In this document: positions 41,832 through 51,940 of the stretch, piece after piece
How positions within the stretch are numbered: the first letter of the stretch is position 1
Layout of the letters: every line of letters begins with the position of its first letter
Assembly: GCF_040779325.2 (NCBI RefSeq)
Contig: NZ_JBFONT020000012.1
Location: 1-64,000 of the forward strand
Length of the DNA stretch: 64,000 nt
DNA from: Aestuariibius violaceus
GTDB lineage: Bacteria; Pseudomonadota; Alphaproteobacteria; Rhodobacterales; Rhodobacteraceae
Direction of reading: 5' to 3'
Translations under genes and position numbers: made by a program
Notes under the pieces: model-generated
What the model saw: only the letters and a program-made list of their open reading frames with translations
Databases searched by the model: none
Told to the model about the DNA's origin: nothing

Positions 41832-42853
41832 CCGCCACGACCCTTGCAAACGACCGGCTGGCGATGCCGCTGCCTGCCACCATCGCAGAGGCCATCGCAC
41901 TAGAGATGGAGCGCGACCCGACGATCCTCTGCATCGGCGAGGATATCGGCCGCGCCGGCGGCGTCTTTGGCGCGACGCGCGGCCTGCAAGACCGCTTCGG
42001 CGAAGACCGGGTGATGGACGCACCCATCGCCGAGATGGGGTTCACGGGCATGGGCGTCGGCCTCGCGCAGGCCGGGATGCGCCCGCTGATCGAGATTATG
42101 TTCGTCGACTTTGTCGGAGTTTGTCTGGAACAGATGTACAACGCCGCGGCCAAGATCCCTTACATGTCCGGGGGTCGGCAGCGTATGCCCATGGTGTTCA
42201 AGACGGCGGGCGGCTGTATCGGTTCGGCAGCACAGCATTCCCAATGTCTCTGGGGTCTGATCGCGCATCTGCCCGGGTTCAAGGTGGTGGCGCCCTGTAA
42301 CCCGCATGACCACAAGGGCCTCATGGCGGCGGCGTTGCGCAGCGACGATCCGGTGGTCTTCATCGAACACAAGGCTCTTCTTCTCAGAAAGGGTCGCGAT
42401 TTCCGCCACCACCCCGACGTGCCGGACGGCGCCTACACTCTGCCCATCGGCAAAGCCGCCGTGGTGCGCAAGGGAACCGATGTGACGCTCGCCACGCTGT
42501 CGGCCACTGTCGAACACGCGCTGGCCGCAGCCGAGGATCTGGCGGGCGATGGCATCTCGGTCGAGGTGATCGACCTGCGCAGTGTCGTGCCGCTCGACAC
42601 CGCGACCGTGGCAGAAAGCGCAGCTGGCACGGGGCGCCTGTTGGTCGTCGACGAGGATTATCTGAGCTTCGGTCTGTCGGCGGAGTTGTCCCTGAGGGTT
42701 CTGAAGACGCTGGGGCTCTCGGCCTTGCGGCAGGTCGAACGCCTGGCCGTGCCGGATGTGCCCATCCCTGCCGCGATCACGCTCGAAAAGGCGGTGGTGC
42801 CCGGCCCTGAGATGATCGCGGAAAAGCTCCGCCAAATGGCGAAAGCAGCGTGA
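41828..42853 (+). CDS. TPP-dependent dehydrogenase E1, beta subunit
   Basis: A 341-residue transketolase-like protein (pyrimidine-binding plus C-terminal domains). It contains LCIGEDIGRAGGVFGATRGL, APIAEMGFTGMGVGLAQAGMRPLIEIMFVDF (with the catalytic Glu of the pyrimidine site), QSGGR-like SGGRQRMPMVFKTAGG and the C-terminal GRLLVVDEDYLSFGLSAEL. The closest pattern is AcoB or PdhB. It overlaps the alpha gene (ATGA) and the SDR gene. Together the two form an alpha2beta2 E1. Confidence 0.9.
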   Translation: MTATTLANDRLAMPLPATIAEAIALEMERDPTILCIGEDIGRAGGVFGATRGLQDRFGEDRVMDAPIAEMGFTGMGVGLAQAGMRPLIEIMFVDFVGVCLEQMYNAAAKIPYMSGGRQRMPMVFKTAGGCIGSAAQHSQCLWGLIAHLPGFKVVAPCNPHDHKGLMAAALRSDDPVVFIEHKALLLRKGRDFRHHPDVPDGAYTLPIGKAAVVRKGTDVTLATLSATVEHALAAAEDLAGDGISVEVIDLRSVVPLDTATVAESAAGTGRLLVVDEDYLSFGLSAELSLRVLKTLGLSALRQVERLAVPDVPIPAAITLEKAVVPGPEMIAEKLRQMAKAA

Positions 42854-43563
42854 TGGCGGTGCGGCGCGCAGCCGTGCTCGGCGCCGGTGGCGGTATCGGT
42901 GCGGCCTGCATGCTGGCCTTCGCTGCGGCCGGGTGGGAGTCGATCGGCGCCGATCTGGTCCCGAGTGACACGCAGCAGACGCTCGATGTGACCGATGCCG
43001 CGGCAGTGGCCCGGTTTGCCAACGACATCAAGCCGGTCGATGCGATGATCTATGCCGCAGGCGCAGTTGCCACGATGCCCATCGCCGAAACGGATTTCAC
43101 GACTTGGCGGCGGATCATGGCAGTGAACCTCGACGGGGCGGCGCACGCAGCCTCGGCCTTCGCCCGCGCCATGGCCGGGCAAGGGGGGGCGATGGTCTTT
43201 GTCTCGTCCGCAGCTGGTCTCCGCGGTGAGGGGAATGCCTCGGCCTATTCCGCATCCAAGGCCGGGCTCATCGGGATGGTCGAAAGCATCGCGGCAGAAC
43301 TCGTGCCCGCCAATATCCGCGTCAACGCCGTTGCCCCGGGCAATGTCGACACGCCGATGCTGCGCCAGGTGGCCCAAGGCATCGCCAAAGCCGAAGGCCG
43401 GGACGAGGCCGAGGTCTGGGATAGCTTCGCACGCACCGGCGCTGCCCGACGCATTCTCGACCCCGTCGAGGTCGCCCGGGTCTGCCTGGCAATGTGCGAG
43501 GACGGTTTCTCGGGCGTGACCGGCGCCACCCTGCCGGTCGATGCCGGATATCTTCTGACATGA
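42853..43563 (+). CDS. SDR-family oxidoreductase
   Basis: A 236-residue protein with the Rossmann motif VLGAGGGIGAACMLAF, YAAGAVATMP (N-A-G-like), the Ser in FVSSAAGLRGEGNASAYSASKAG, and the catalytic Y-x-x-x-K. NAD(P)-dependent alcohol or ketone chemistry is expected. Its ATG shares one base with the E1-beta stop (TGATG), and its stop overlaps the HpxW start (ATGA). It may reduce or oxidise an intermediate next to the E1 step. Confidence 0.9.
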   Translation: MAVRRAAVLGAGGGIGAACMLAFAAAGWESIGADLVPSDTQQTLDVTDAAAVARFANDIKPVDAMIYAAGAVATMPIAETDFTTWRRIMAVNLDGAAHAASAFARAMAGQGGAMVFVSSAAGLRGEGNASAYSASKAGLIGMVESIAAELVPANIRVNAVAPGNVDTPMLRQVAQGIAKAEGRDEAEVWDSFARTGAARRILDPVEVARVCLAMCEDGFSGVTGATLPVDAGYLLT

Positions 43564-45338
43564 CGGAGGCGCCAGCTGACATGAACGCGGAGGCTCCGAT
43601 CCGCCCCGGCAAGGACCAGACGGGGGGCATGCGCAACGCGGGCTCTCCGACGCCCGCCCTCTTTCCGCCCCCGGAATCCCTGCGCCCGACCATCGTCGGC
43701 CGCGATTTCGTCGTCTCTGCCGGACATCCCATCGTTGCGCAGGTCATGGCCGAGGTCATGGCGCAGGGCGGTACCGCCATTGATGCCGGCGTCGCCGGCG
43801 GGTTGCTGTCCAACGTGGTGCAGGTCGACATGTGCAACCTCGGCGGCGTGGCGCCGACGCTGATCCGAATGGCCGGCCGTGCCGAGATCCACGTCATCGA
43901 CGGTGTCGGCCCCTGGGGGCAGGAGGTGACCCTGGATGCCTTCCTCGCCCGGCACGAGGGACAGATGCCGCTCGGCTCCCCCGTCGGGGTCGTCCCTGCG
44001 GCTTTCGACGCCTGGTGCACGGCGCTCGCGCGCTTCGGAACCTGGCGGTTGGCTGACGTCATCGCCCCCGCCATCGACTACGCACAGCGCGGCTTCCCGC
44101 TCGGCCTGCGAACGGCCAAGGCGTTCGAACTGCTCGGCAACGGCTTTTCCGGCTACGAGACATCTCGCGCCGTCTACTGGCCCAAGGGCCGCCCGCCCCG
44201 GCCCGGCGAATGGCTCGTCCAGACCGATCTCGGGCGGACGCTCGCCCGCCTGGCCGCCTGCGACACCGGCTCGCGCGAGGCTGGCATCGCCGCAGCCCGC
44301 GCCCTTTTCTACGAGGGGGAAATCGCACGGGAATTGCTGGCTTTCCACCGCGCGACCGGCGGGTGGCTGACCGCCGATGACCTGGCCGGCTATCAAAGTC
44401 CCATCGCCACGGCGCCAGAGGTCGCCTTTCACGGCTGGCGCATCGCCACACCAGGCATCGTCTCGCAAGGTCCGGTGATGCTGCAGGCGCTTGCGATCCT
44501 CGACAAGCTGCCGCTCGACACTCTCGAACAGGGGTCCTCCAGCCACCTGCATTTCGTCGCCGAGGCGCTCAAACAAGGCTTCGCCGAACGGGAGCGGCAC
44601 TACACCGACCCCGCCTTTGCCGGTATCGAAATCTCCGAGCTTCTATCGGAGGATCGCATCGCCGCCCTGCGCGCCGCGATCCGACCCGATATCGCCCTGC
44701 CTGGCGCAGCTGCTGAAGCGATGCCGGGGCAAGGCCGCTTCGACACGACCTACGTGGCCGCAGCGGACGCGGCGGGGAACGTCTTTTCCTCGATGCCAAG
44801 CGACACAATCGACGGCGCGCCGATCGCCCCGGGCCTTGGCTTCTTCGTCTCCCCCCGCGGCGTGCAGAGCCGGCTGGAGCGTGACCACCCCGCCGCCATC
44901 GCCCCGGGCAAGCGGCCCCGGCTCACCCCCGCCCCTGCCATTGCCGTCAACGACACAACGGGCGAGGCGCTTGCCATCGGCTGTCCCGGGGGCGACATGA
45001 TCGTGCAGGCGATGACGCAAAGCCTTGTGGACATGCTCGTCTACGGGATGACACCCCAGCAGGCGGTGGAGACGCCGCGCGTGGCGACGTTCTCGCACCC
45101 CGGATCGTTCTACCCGCACCCGGCTTTCCCAAGACGGCTGGCGGTCGAGGGACGCATCTCCGCCGGGACCCGCGCCGCCTTGGCCGCGAAAGGCCACGTC
45201 ATCCACGACTGGCCCGATTTCGAGTTCGACGCAGGCGGCGTCTCCATCGCCGGCTCCCGCGTTCTGAGTGAGGAGAGCGCACCGACGCTCGTCGCAGCCG
45301 CAGATCTGCGGCGCAGCACTTATGCGGCAGGGCGGTAG
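43560..45338 (+). CDS. hpxW: HpxW-like gamma-glutamyltransferase-fold amidohydrolase (oxamate amidohydrolase-like)
   Basis: A 592-residue Ntn-hydrolase of the gamma-glutamyltransferase fold. The self-processing and nucleophile Thr is kept at residue 396 (RFDTTYVAAADAAGN). The N-terminal part has ATVSAGHPIVAQVM-like conserved glycines, and the small subunit contains IGCPGGDMIVQAMTQSLVDML. HpxW of Klebsiella hydrolyses oxamate to oxalate and ammonia and is encoded next to hpxXYZ, as here. There is no obvious export signal. The substrate is inferred from the cluster. Confidence 0.85.
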   Translation: MTEAPADMNAEAPIRPGKDQTGGMRNAGSPTPALFPPPESLRPTIVGRDFVVSAGHPIVAQVMAEVMAQGGTAIDAGVAGGLLSNVVQVDMCNLGGVAPTLIRMAGRAEIHVIDGVGPWGQEVTLDAFLARHEGQMPLGSPVGVVPAAFDAWCTALARFGTWRLADVIAPAIDYAQRGFPLGLRTAKAFELLGNGFSGYETSRAVYWPKGRPPRPGEWLVQTDLGRTLARLAACDTGSREAGIAAARALFYEGEIARELLAFHRATGGWLTADDLAGYQSPIATAPEVAFHGWRIATPGIVSQGPVMLQALAILDKLPLDTLEQGSSSHLHFVAEALKQGFAERERHYTDPAFAGIEISELLSEDRIAALRAAIRPDIALPGAAAEAMPGQGRFDTTYVAAADAAGNVFSSMPSDTIDGAPIAPGLGFFVSPRGVQSRLERDHPAAIAPGKRPRLTPAPAIAVNDTTGEALAIGCPGGDMIVQAMTQSLVDMLVYGMTPQQAVETPRVATFSHPGSFYPHPAFPRRLAVEGRISAGTRAALAAKGHVIHDWPDFEFDAGGVSIAGSRVLSEESAPTLVAAADLRRSTYAAGR

Positions 45339-45342
45339 GCCC

Positions 45343-45561
45343 ATGCGAACCTTCTTGCCCCCACCCCCCGGCTTCGACGCGACCGCCTACGCGCGGGACG
45401 CGGCGCGGGCCATCGGCCTGCCGATCCCTGAAAGCGATATCGCAGAGGTCGCGCTGAATCTCGAACGCACTGCAGGATTCGCTCAGCTGCTGGCGGGTAT
45501 TCCCGGGCTCGACAGCGAGGAACCCGCGCCCGTCTTCCGCGCCGGGGAGGACGAGGCATGA
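45343..45561 (+). CDS. hpxX: HpxX/AtzG-like small protein (DUF4089)
   Basis: A 72-residue protein: DATAYARDAARAIGLPIP, then VALNLERTAGFAQLLAGIPG and EEPAPVFR. This matches DUF4089 (AtzG/HpxX), the small subunit that pairs with AtzE-type amidases in the manner of GatC. It overlaps the following amidase gene by 4 bases (ATGA), as expected for a two-subunit enzyme. Confidence 0.87.
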   Translation: MRTFLPPPPGFDATAYARDAARAIGLPIPESDIAEVALNLERTAGFAQLLAGIPGLDSEEPAPVFRAGEDEA

Positions 45562-46943
45562 GCGTCGCAACGATCGCCTCGCAGGTGAGGGCTGGCCGCG
45601 TGACAGCTGCCGAGACGATCGCGCGAACGCTTGCGGCACTGGAAAACTGCCGTGACCTCAACGCAGTGACGCATCTGCACGCCGACCGGGCCCGCGCCCG
45701 CGCCGAGGACATCGACCGGCAAGTCGGCACCGGAAAAGATCCGGGACCTCTCGCAGGCGTACCTTTCGCTGTGAAGAACCTGTTCGACGTCGCGGGCCAG
45801 ATCACGCGCGCGGGCTCTCGCGCGACCGGGAGGAACGCCCCGGCGGACAGGGACGCCTTCGCGATCCGGTCGTTGGAAGCGGCGGGCGCAATCCTGATCG
45901 CCAGCACCAACATGGATGAACTCGCCTACGGCTTTGCCGGGGAAAACGCCCATGACGGCGACACGCGCAACCCCCGCGATCCGGCGTTGAGCGCCGGTGG
46001 GTCATCGTCAGGTTCCTCGGCCCTCGTGGCGGCGGGCGCGGTGCCGCTCGCCCTCGGCACCGACACGAACGGATCGGTCCGGGTGCCCACCGCGCTGTCC
46101 GGCGTGGCCGGGCTCAAGCCCACCTATGGCCGCCTCTCCCGCAGCGGCGTAACGCCCTTCGTCCGCAGCCTCGATCACGTCGGGCTCTTTGCGACCGATA
46201 TCCACGATCTGGCACTGGCTTACGACGCGCTGCAGGCCCGGGATCACAACGACCCGGTGCAGGCCCCGCGCCCGCTGGAGCCTGCCGCCCCAGGGGTCGA
46301 CACCTCCATGACGATCCGGACCGCCCGCCTCAACGGGTATTTCGACGCTCCCCTGCACCCGGATGTCCGGACGGTGACGGACATGGCGGCGCAGGCGTTG
46401 GAGGCTCGCGGCCCCATCACGCTGGATCTTGCCGAAGCTGCGCGCGCGGCGAGCTTTATCCTAACGACGGCCGAAGGCGGCCAGCATCATCTGCCCGGCC
46501 TCATCACGCATCCCGACCGCTTCGGCCCACTTGTGCGGGACAGGTTGCGCGCGGGCGCCCTGGTGCCTGCCGCCTGGACAGCCCGGGCCCAGAAGCTACG
46601 CCGCCGCGTGACCCGGCAGCTTGCCGCGCTGATGCGCGATCACGACATCCTTCTGGCCCCGGCCACGCCGTGTCCCGCCTGCCCGCTCGGCACGGCCGAA
46701 TGGGAGGTTGCCGGCGTGACCCTGCCGATCCGGCTTGCGATCGGCATGTTCACGCAGGCGCTGACCCTGACGGGCGTTCCCATCGCCGTGCTGGGCCAGA
46801 AAGGGGCGACAAGCGGCCTGCCCGTGGGCGTCCAGATCATTGGCCGCCCGTTTGAGGAAGCAACGGTCCTGCGTGCCGCGCGGCGTCTCGAACAGGCCGG
46901 GTTCGGCATGGCACCCCAGATGCCGGAGGCGATCCATGCCTGA
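45558..46943 (+). CDS. hpxY: HpxY/AtzE-family amidase
   Basis: A 461-residue amidase-signature protein. The triad is present: Lys73 (GVPFAVKNLFDVAG), cis-Ser149 (AGGSSSGSSALVA) and nucleophile Ser173 (GTDTNGSVRVP). With the small HpxX/AtzG subunit it forms a carboxybiuret- or ureide-type amidohydrolase complex. It overlaps hpxX and the HpxZ gene. The substrate is uncertain: cyanuric-acid-like, oxalurate or another amide are possible. Confidence 0.92.
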   Translation: MSVATIASQVRAGRVTAAETIARTLAALENCRDLNAVTHLHADRARARAEDIDRQVGTGKDPGPLAGVPFAVKNLFDVAGQITRAGSRATGRNAPADRDAFAIRSLEAAGAILIASTNMDELAYGFAGENAHDGDTRNPRDPALSAGGSSSGSSALVAAGAVPLALGTDTNGSVRVPTALSGVAGLKPTYGRLSRSGVTPFVRSLDHVGLFATDIHDLALAYDALQARDHNDPVQAPRPLEPAAPGVDTSMTIRTARLNGYFDAPLHPDVRTVTDMAAQALEARGPITLDLAEAARAASFILTTAEGGQHHLPGLITHPDRFGPLVRDRLRAGALVPAAWTARAQKLRRRVTRQLAALMRDHDILLAPATPCPACPLGTAEWEVAGVTLPIRLAIGMFTQALTLTGVPIAVLGQKGATSGLPVGVQIIGRPFEEATVLRAARRLEQAGFGMAPQMPEAIHA

Positions 46944-47331
46944 GGTCTACCCGATCAACATCCCCGAAATCGTTGCCGAAGTGCAAGGCGTCTTCGACCG
47001 CTACGAGGCAGCGCTGACGGCAAACGACGTCCCGGTGTTGGAAGAGCTCTTTTGGAACGCGCCAGAAACCACGCGCTACGGTGTCGGCGAAAACCTCTAC
47101 GGTTCGGACGAGATCTCAACCTTCCGCCACGCGCGCGAGACCGGGCCGTTCAAACGGGCGCTCATGCGCACCACGATCACCACCTATGGCCGCGACTTCG
47201 CGACGGCCAATACCGAATACCAGCGCGAAGGTCATGAACGCACAGGGCGCGAAACCAAGACGCTTCTACGCACACCCGACGGCTGGCGCATCGTCTCGGC
47301 CCACGTCAGCCTTTTGGGAGAGACGGTATGA
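46936..47331 (+). CDS. hpxZ: HpxZ/AtzH-like protein (DUF3225)
   Basis: A 131-residue protein of the NTF2-like fold: VQGVFDRYEAALTANDVPVLEELFWNAPETTRYG, the ENLYGSDEIS segment, GRDFATANTEYQREGHERTGRETKTLLR and WRIVSAHVS. The pattern matches HpxZ/AtzH (DUF3225), which acts on a small amide in oxalurate or cyanurate breakdown. The ATG at 46936 lies inside the hpxY stop region (8-base overlap). It completes the hpxWXYZ set. Confidence 0.85.
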   Translation: MPEVYPINIPEIVAEVQGVFDRYEAALTANDVPVLEELFWNAPETTRYGVGENLYGSDEISTFRHARETGPFKRALMRTTITTYGRDFATANTEYQREGHERTGRETKTLLRTPDGWRIVSAHVSLLGETV

Positions 47332-47355
47332 TCGCAACCCGCGCACGACGAAGAA

Positions 47356-47372
47356 CGGCCCGCTAAGGGCCG
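47356..47372 (+). promoter_or_regulatory. Intercistronic stem-loop before the binding-protein gene
   Basis: CGGCCC and GGGCCG surround GCTAA (6-base stem, 5-base loop) in the only sizeable gap of the gene run, between hpxZ and the solute-binding protein gene. There is no T-run. It may protect the downstream or upstream mRNA end and so adjust the amount of binding protein, a common arrangement in ABC importer operons. Confidence 0.5.
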
Positions 47373-47409
47373 CATCACGGGAGGGAAACAACCACATCCA
47401 CCAACAGGG

Positions 47410-49029
47410 ATGACTGACATGACCGGGACCACAGACTTCAACCCGCCCATGGCGATCAGCCGCCGGAACTTTGGCCAACTTCTGGGCGTGAGCGGCGCGA
47501 TGGCGATGCTGCCATGGAAACTGGAGGCTCAGGCAGGCGGCGACACGCTCGTCTTCGCGCTACCCGGCCTCGTCGGCAATTTCGAGCCGCATACCTGGGT
47601 CGGCTTCGGCGACACCGTGCACGTGATGGACACGGTCGCACGCGGTCTGACCCATATGGATTTCTCCGACCCGCTGCCACAGCCCGCCATCGCCGAAGGC
47701 TGGACCGTCTCGGAAGACGGGAGGGTCTATGACTTCGCGATCCGTCCGGGGCTAACGTTCCACGACGGCGCCGCGATCGACGCCGCCGCCGTGTTGCGGA
47801 CGTTCCAGCGGATGTTTGACGAAAGCGACCCGACCCGGCCCGAACTGTCCTTCGCGCTCGACAATCTTGGCGGACCCAACGTGCTGGGCTTCGAAACGCC
47901 GGACGAGATGACGTTCCGCATCAACCTCGCGGCACCGGATGCCGCGATCCTCGGGCGCCTCTCGCGGCCCGACATGGTGATCATTTCGCCCACCGCGCTG
48001 GAGGAGCACGGGCAGGAGATCGGGCTCAACTTCGCCTCCTGCGGGCCGTACCGCATCGCCTCGGTGACGCCGAACGAACGTGTGGTGATGGAGGCATTCG
48101 ACAACTTCTACAAGGGCACGCCGACCGTTCCGCGCATCGTGATGCAGGTGATCCCCGAGGCGGTGGCGCAGATGACGGCGCTCGCGGGTGGCGATCTGAA
48201 CGTCACCAACCTGATCCCGCATTCCAACGTCGACCGGCTGGAAGCGATGGAGCAGATCCGGATCGAGCAATCGGCGGCCTTCATCTCGGCCATGCTGGCG
48301 ATGAATTGCGGCGTCGCCCCGCTCGACGACATCCGGGTGCGCCGCGCGATCAATCTCGGGATCGACCGCGAGGCGATCGTGCAGGAGGCGTTCTTCGGCA
48401 AGGCCGAGGTGCCGGGATACATCACGCCCGCCGCCGAACAAGGGTACGCGCCCGATCATCAGCGCCATTCGGACTATGATCCCGACGCTGCGCGCGCCCT
48501 GCTGGAAGAGGCCGGAGCCATCGGCGCCGAACTCAGCCTGATTTCGGAAAACAGTGGCTTCTGGCCTCGTCTAGGGCAGGTCGTGGAGCGCAGCCTGAAC
48601 GGCATCGGGCTGAACGTGACGACGGAATATCTCGACGGCGGCACCTTCAACGGGCGTCTTTTCGACCCAGAGGCGCACGAACTTGCTTTCCTCCAGCGCT
48701 CGGCCTTCTTCCCTGATCCCGACGGACGCTTCTCGCCGCTCTTCATGACGGGCACGGCCGGGGCCGACAGCATCACCGCCCAAAGCGGCCTCCCCGAACA
48801 GGCCCGCCTCGACGAGTTGATCACCGCAGCCAATGCCGAGGGCGACCCCGAAGCACGCGGCCAGCTCTATGTCGAGATCAACGACTATATGGCCGATGAG
48901 ATGATGCCCGTCGCCGCGGTCGTGAACACCTTTCTGCCCGTCGCCGTGACCACGAACGTCTTAGGCGTCAACGCCAACGCGCTCGGCACCTACCGGACGT
49001 TCCTCGAAGGGTCGGAATTCACCGGCTGA
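47410..49029 (+). CDS. ABC transporter substrate-binding protein (dipeptide/opine/nickel type), Tat-exported
   Basis: A 539-residue SBP_bac_5 family protein. The N terminus has a twin-arginine signal (SRRNFGQLLGV with Arg18-Arg19) before a hydrophobic stretch and a cleavage-like AQA, so it is exported folded to the periplasm. The mature protein contains GLTHMDFSDPLPQPAIAEGW, VYDFAIRPGLTFHDG and EYLDGGTFNGR. It delivers the substrate to the permeases encoded next. An ATG at 47419 is an alternative start. Confidence 0.92.
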   Translation: MTDMTGTTDFNPPMAISRRNFGQLLGVSGAMAMLPWKLEAQAGGDTLVFALPGLVGNFEPHTWVGFGDTVHVMDTVARGLTHMDFSDPLPQPAIAEGWTVSEDGRVYDFAIRPGLTFHDGAAIDAAAVLRTFQRMFDESDPTRPELSFALDNLGGPNVLGFETPDEMTFRINLAAPDAAILGRLSRPDMVIISPTALEEHGQEIGLNFASCGPYRIASVTPNERVVMEAFDNFYKGTPTVPRIVMQVIPEAVAQMTALAGGDLNVTNLIPHSNVDRLEAMEQIRIEQSAAFISAMLAMNCGVAPLDDIRVRRAINLGIDREAIVQEAFFGKAEVPGYITPAAEQGYAPDHQRHSDYDPDAARALLEEAGAIGAELSLISENSGFWPRLGQVVERSLNGIGLNVTTEYLDGGTFNGRLFDPEAHELAFLQRSAFFPDPDGRFSPLFMTGTAGADSITAQSGLPEQARLDELITAANAEGDPEARGQLYVEINDYMADEMMPVAAVVNTFLPVAVTTNVLGVNANALGTYRTFLEGSEFTG

Positions 49030-49092
49030 GGCCTACCATGAATGAAGGCTCGGGCGCCCGTCACGCCCGGGCGACCGAAGGACGACACGACC

Positions 49093-49962
49093 ATGGCCGA
49101 CCAAACCGGCAAGGAGCTGACAATGCGCCCAGGCGGCGCGGGCGTCTTGCGTCTGGTATCGGCAGCTCTTGCGGCGCTGCCTTGGGTCGTCGCCAGTCTC
49201 TTCATCTTCGCGGCACTCCTAGCCCCCCTTCTTGCTCCATATAATCCGATCTCCAATGTCGGTCCGCCGATGCTGGCTCTATTTTCGGAGGGGCACGCTC
49301 TCGGCACCGACGGGTTCGGGCGGGATCAGTTGTCGCGGCTTCTCTACGGGTTGCGCCCGATGCTTGTCGTGTCGCTCGGTGCGGTGACGCTCGCGATGCT
49401 TATCGGCGGCGCCTACGGCCTGATCTCGGGCGTCAATGGCGGGCGAGCCGATTGGGTCATGATGCGCCTGATCGACATCCTGATGTCCTTCCCGTTGATC
49501 CTCGCCGCGATCCTCGTTTTGGCCGCGCTGGGTCCGTCGCTCTTGAACCTCACGCTGGCTGTTGCCGTCTCGCAGCTTCCGATCTTCGCGCGCCTCGCCC
49601 GGGCACTCGCCAGCGGCGAGGCGGCGCGCGACTACGTCATGGCGGCCCGGGCCGCGGGTTTCACACCACTTCACGTAATGATCCGCGAGGTCGCACCGAA
49701 CATCCTGCGGCCATTGCTGGTACAGGCCACGTCGGTCGTCGCCCTCGCCGCACTCACCGCCGCTGCGCTCTCCTATCTCGGCCTCGGCCTCCGCCCACCG
49801 GCGCCCGACCTCGGCTACATGGTCCGCGAGGGGCAAGAACTGATCTTTATCGCCCCGGAACAGACCATCCTGCCGGGCCTCCTCATCGCGGTCTTCGCTC
49901 TCGCCGTATCCTTCTGCGGCGACCAGCTGGCCGATAGCGACCGCTCCGGAGGGCGCCGATGA
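49093..49962 (+). CDS. ABC transporter permease (DppC type)
   Basis: About 289 residues with six membrane segments. The DppC/OppC-type N terminus (LFIFAALLAPLLAPYNPI), the LGTDGFGRDQLSRLLYGLRP segment and the EAA loop DYVMAARAAGFTPLHVMIREVAPNI are present. The frame is open to 49042, but the ATG at 49093 follows GAAGGA and is better placed. It pairs with the DppB-type permease, whose start overlaps its stop. Confidence 0.9.
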   Translation: MADQTGKELTMRPGGAGVLRLVSAALAALPWVVASLFIFAALLAPLLAPYNPISNVGPPMLALFSEGHALGTDGFGRDQLSRLLYGLRPMLVVSLGAVTLAMLIGGAYGLISGVNGGRADWVMMRLIDILMSFPLILAAILVLAALGPSLLNLTLAVAVSQLPIFARLARALASGEAARDYVMAARAAGFTPLHVMIREVAPNILRPLLVQATSVVALAALTAAALSYLGLGLRPPAPDLGYMVREGQELIFIAPEQTILPGLLIAVFALAVSFCGDQLADSDRSGGRR

Positions 49963-50968
49963 CGGGCGAAATCCTCCGCCGGCTCGCCTTCCTGCCCGTC
50001 ACCCTTTTCGCGGTCGCGACACTTGTCTTCCTCACCCTGCGCGCCTTGCCCGGCTCGACCGTCGATATGCTGGCCTCGCAATTCTCGACCGCTGGTCTGC
50101 GCGATCAGCTGATCGCCCAGCTCGGGCTCGACCGCTCGCTATGGGAGCAATACCTGATCTACATGAGCGAGCTGATCCGGCTCGATCTCGGGCGGTCCTT
50201 TATCACCGGCAAGGACGTGTCCGTCATGGTGTGGGAGACGCTGCCGGTCACCATCGAGCTGGCAGTAGCCTCCCTCATCGTCATGCTGATCGCCGGGCTC
50301 GGCATGGCGCTGGCCGCCGCCGCCCGCCCCGGCTCGATCCTCGACGGTGCGCTGCGTTTCATCGCCATGACGCTCTTCGCATTGCCGTGGTTCTGGTTCG
50401 GCATCCTCCTGATCCTCGTCTTCTCCCTCTGGCTCGACTGGCTGCCCGCCTTTGGGCGGCTCCCGTCCTCGGTCACTTACGAGCCCATCACGAATTTCGT
50501 CCTGATCGATGCCATCCTGCAGGGGCGCCCGGACCTGATCAGGCCGTGGCTGACCCACCTGATCCTGCCCTCGCTGACCGTGGGCCTGACCACTGCCGGG
50601 GTCCTGATGCGGCTCGCGCGCAGCGGGATCATCGAGACGTCGAAGCTCGATTTCGTCCGGACCGCGCGGATGAAGGGGGTGCCCGGCCGCCGGATCTATC
50701 TGCGGCATATCCTGCGCAATGCAGCCCTCGGCATCCTGACCGTGATCGGCCTGCAATTCGGCGCCATGCTCGGGGGATCGGTCATTGCCGAGGTCGTCTT
50801 CGGATATCCCGGCATCGGCCGGATGATGGTCGACGCGGTGCTGACCCGTGACTATGCGGTCGCCCAGGGTGCAGCGCTGGTCCTCGCCGTTTTTTACGTG
50901 CTGGTGAACCTCGCCACCGATCTCGCCTATCGCTGGGCCGATCCACGCCTCAGACGGAAGCCGGGACG

Positions 50969-50972
<4 letters not shown>
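49959..50972 (+). CDS. ABC transporter permease (DppB type)
   Basis: A 337-residue permease with six or seven segments. The N terminus reads RRLAFLPVTLFAVATLVFLTLRALPG, the usual R-R-L...P.L..V...VF pattern of DppB; the EAA loop is DFVRTARMKGVPGRRIYLRHILRNA. It is placed after the DppC gene, the reverse of the usual B-then-C order. ATGA overlaps join it to both neighbours. Confidence 0.9.
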
Positions 50973-51936
<964 letters not shown>

Positions 51937-51940
<4 letters not shown>

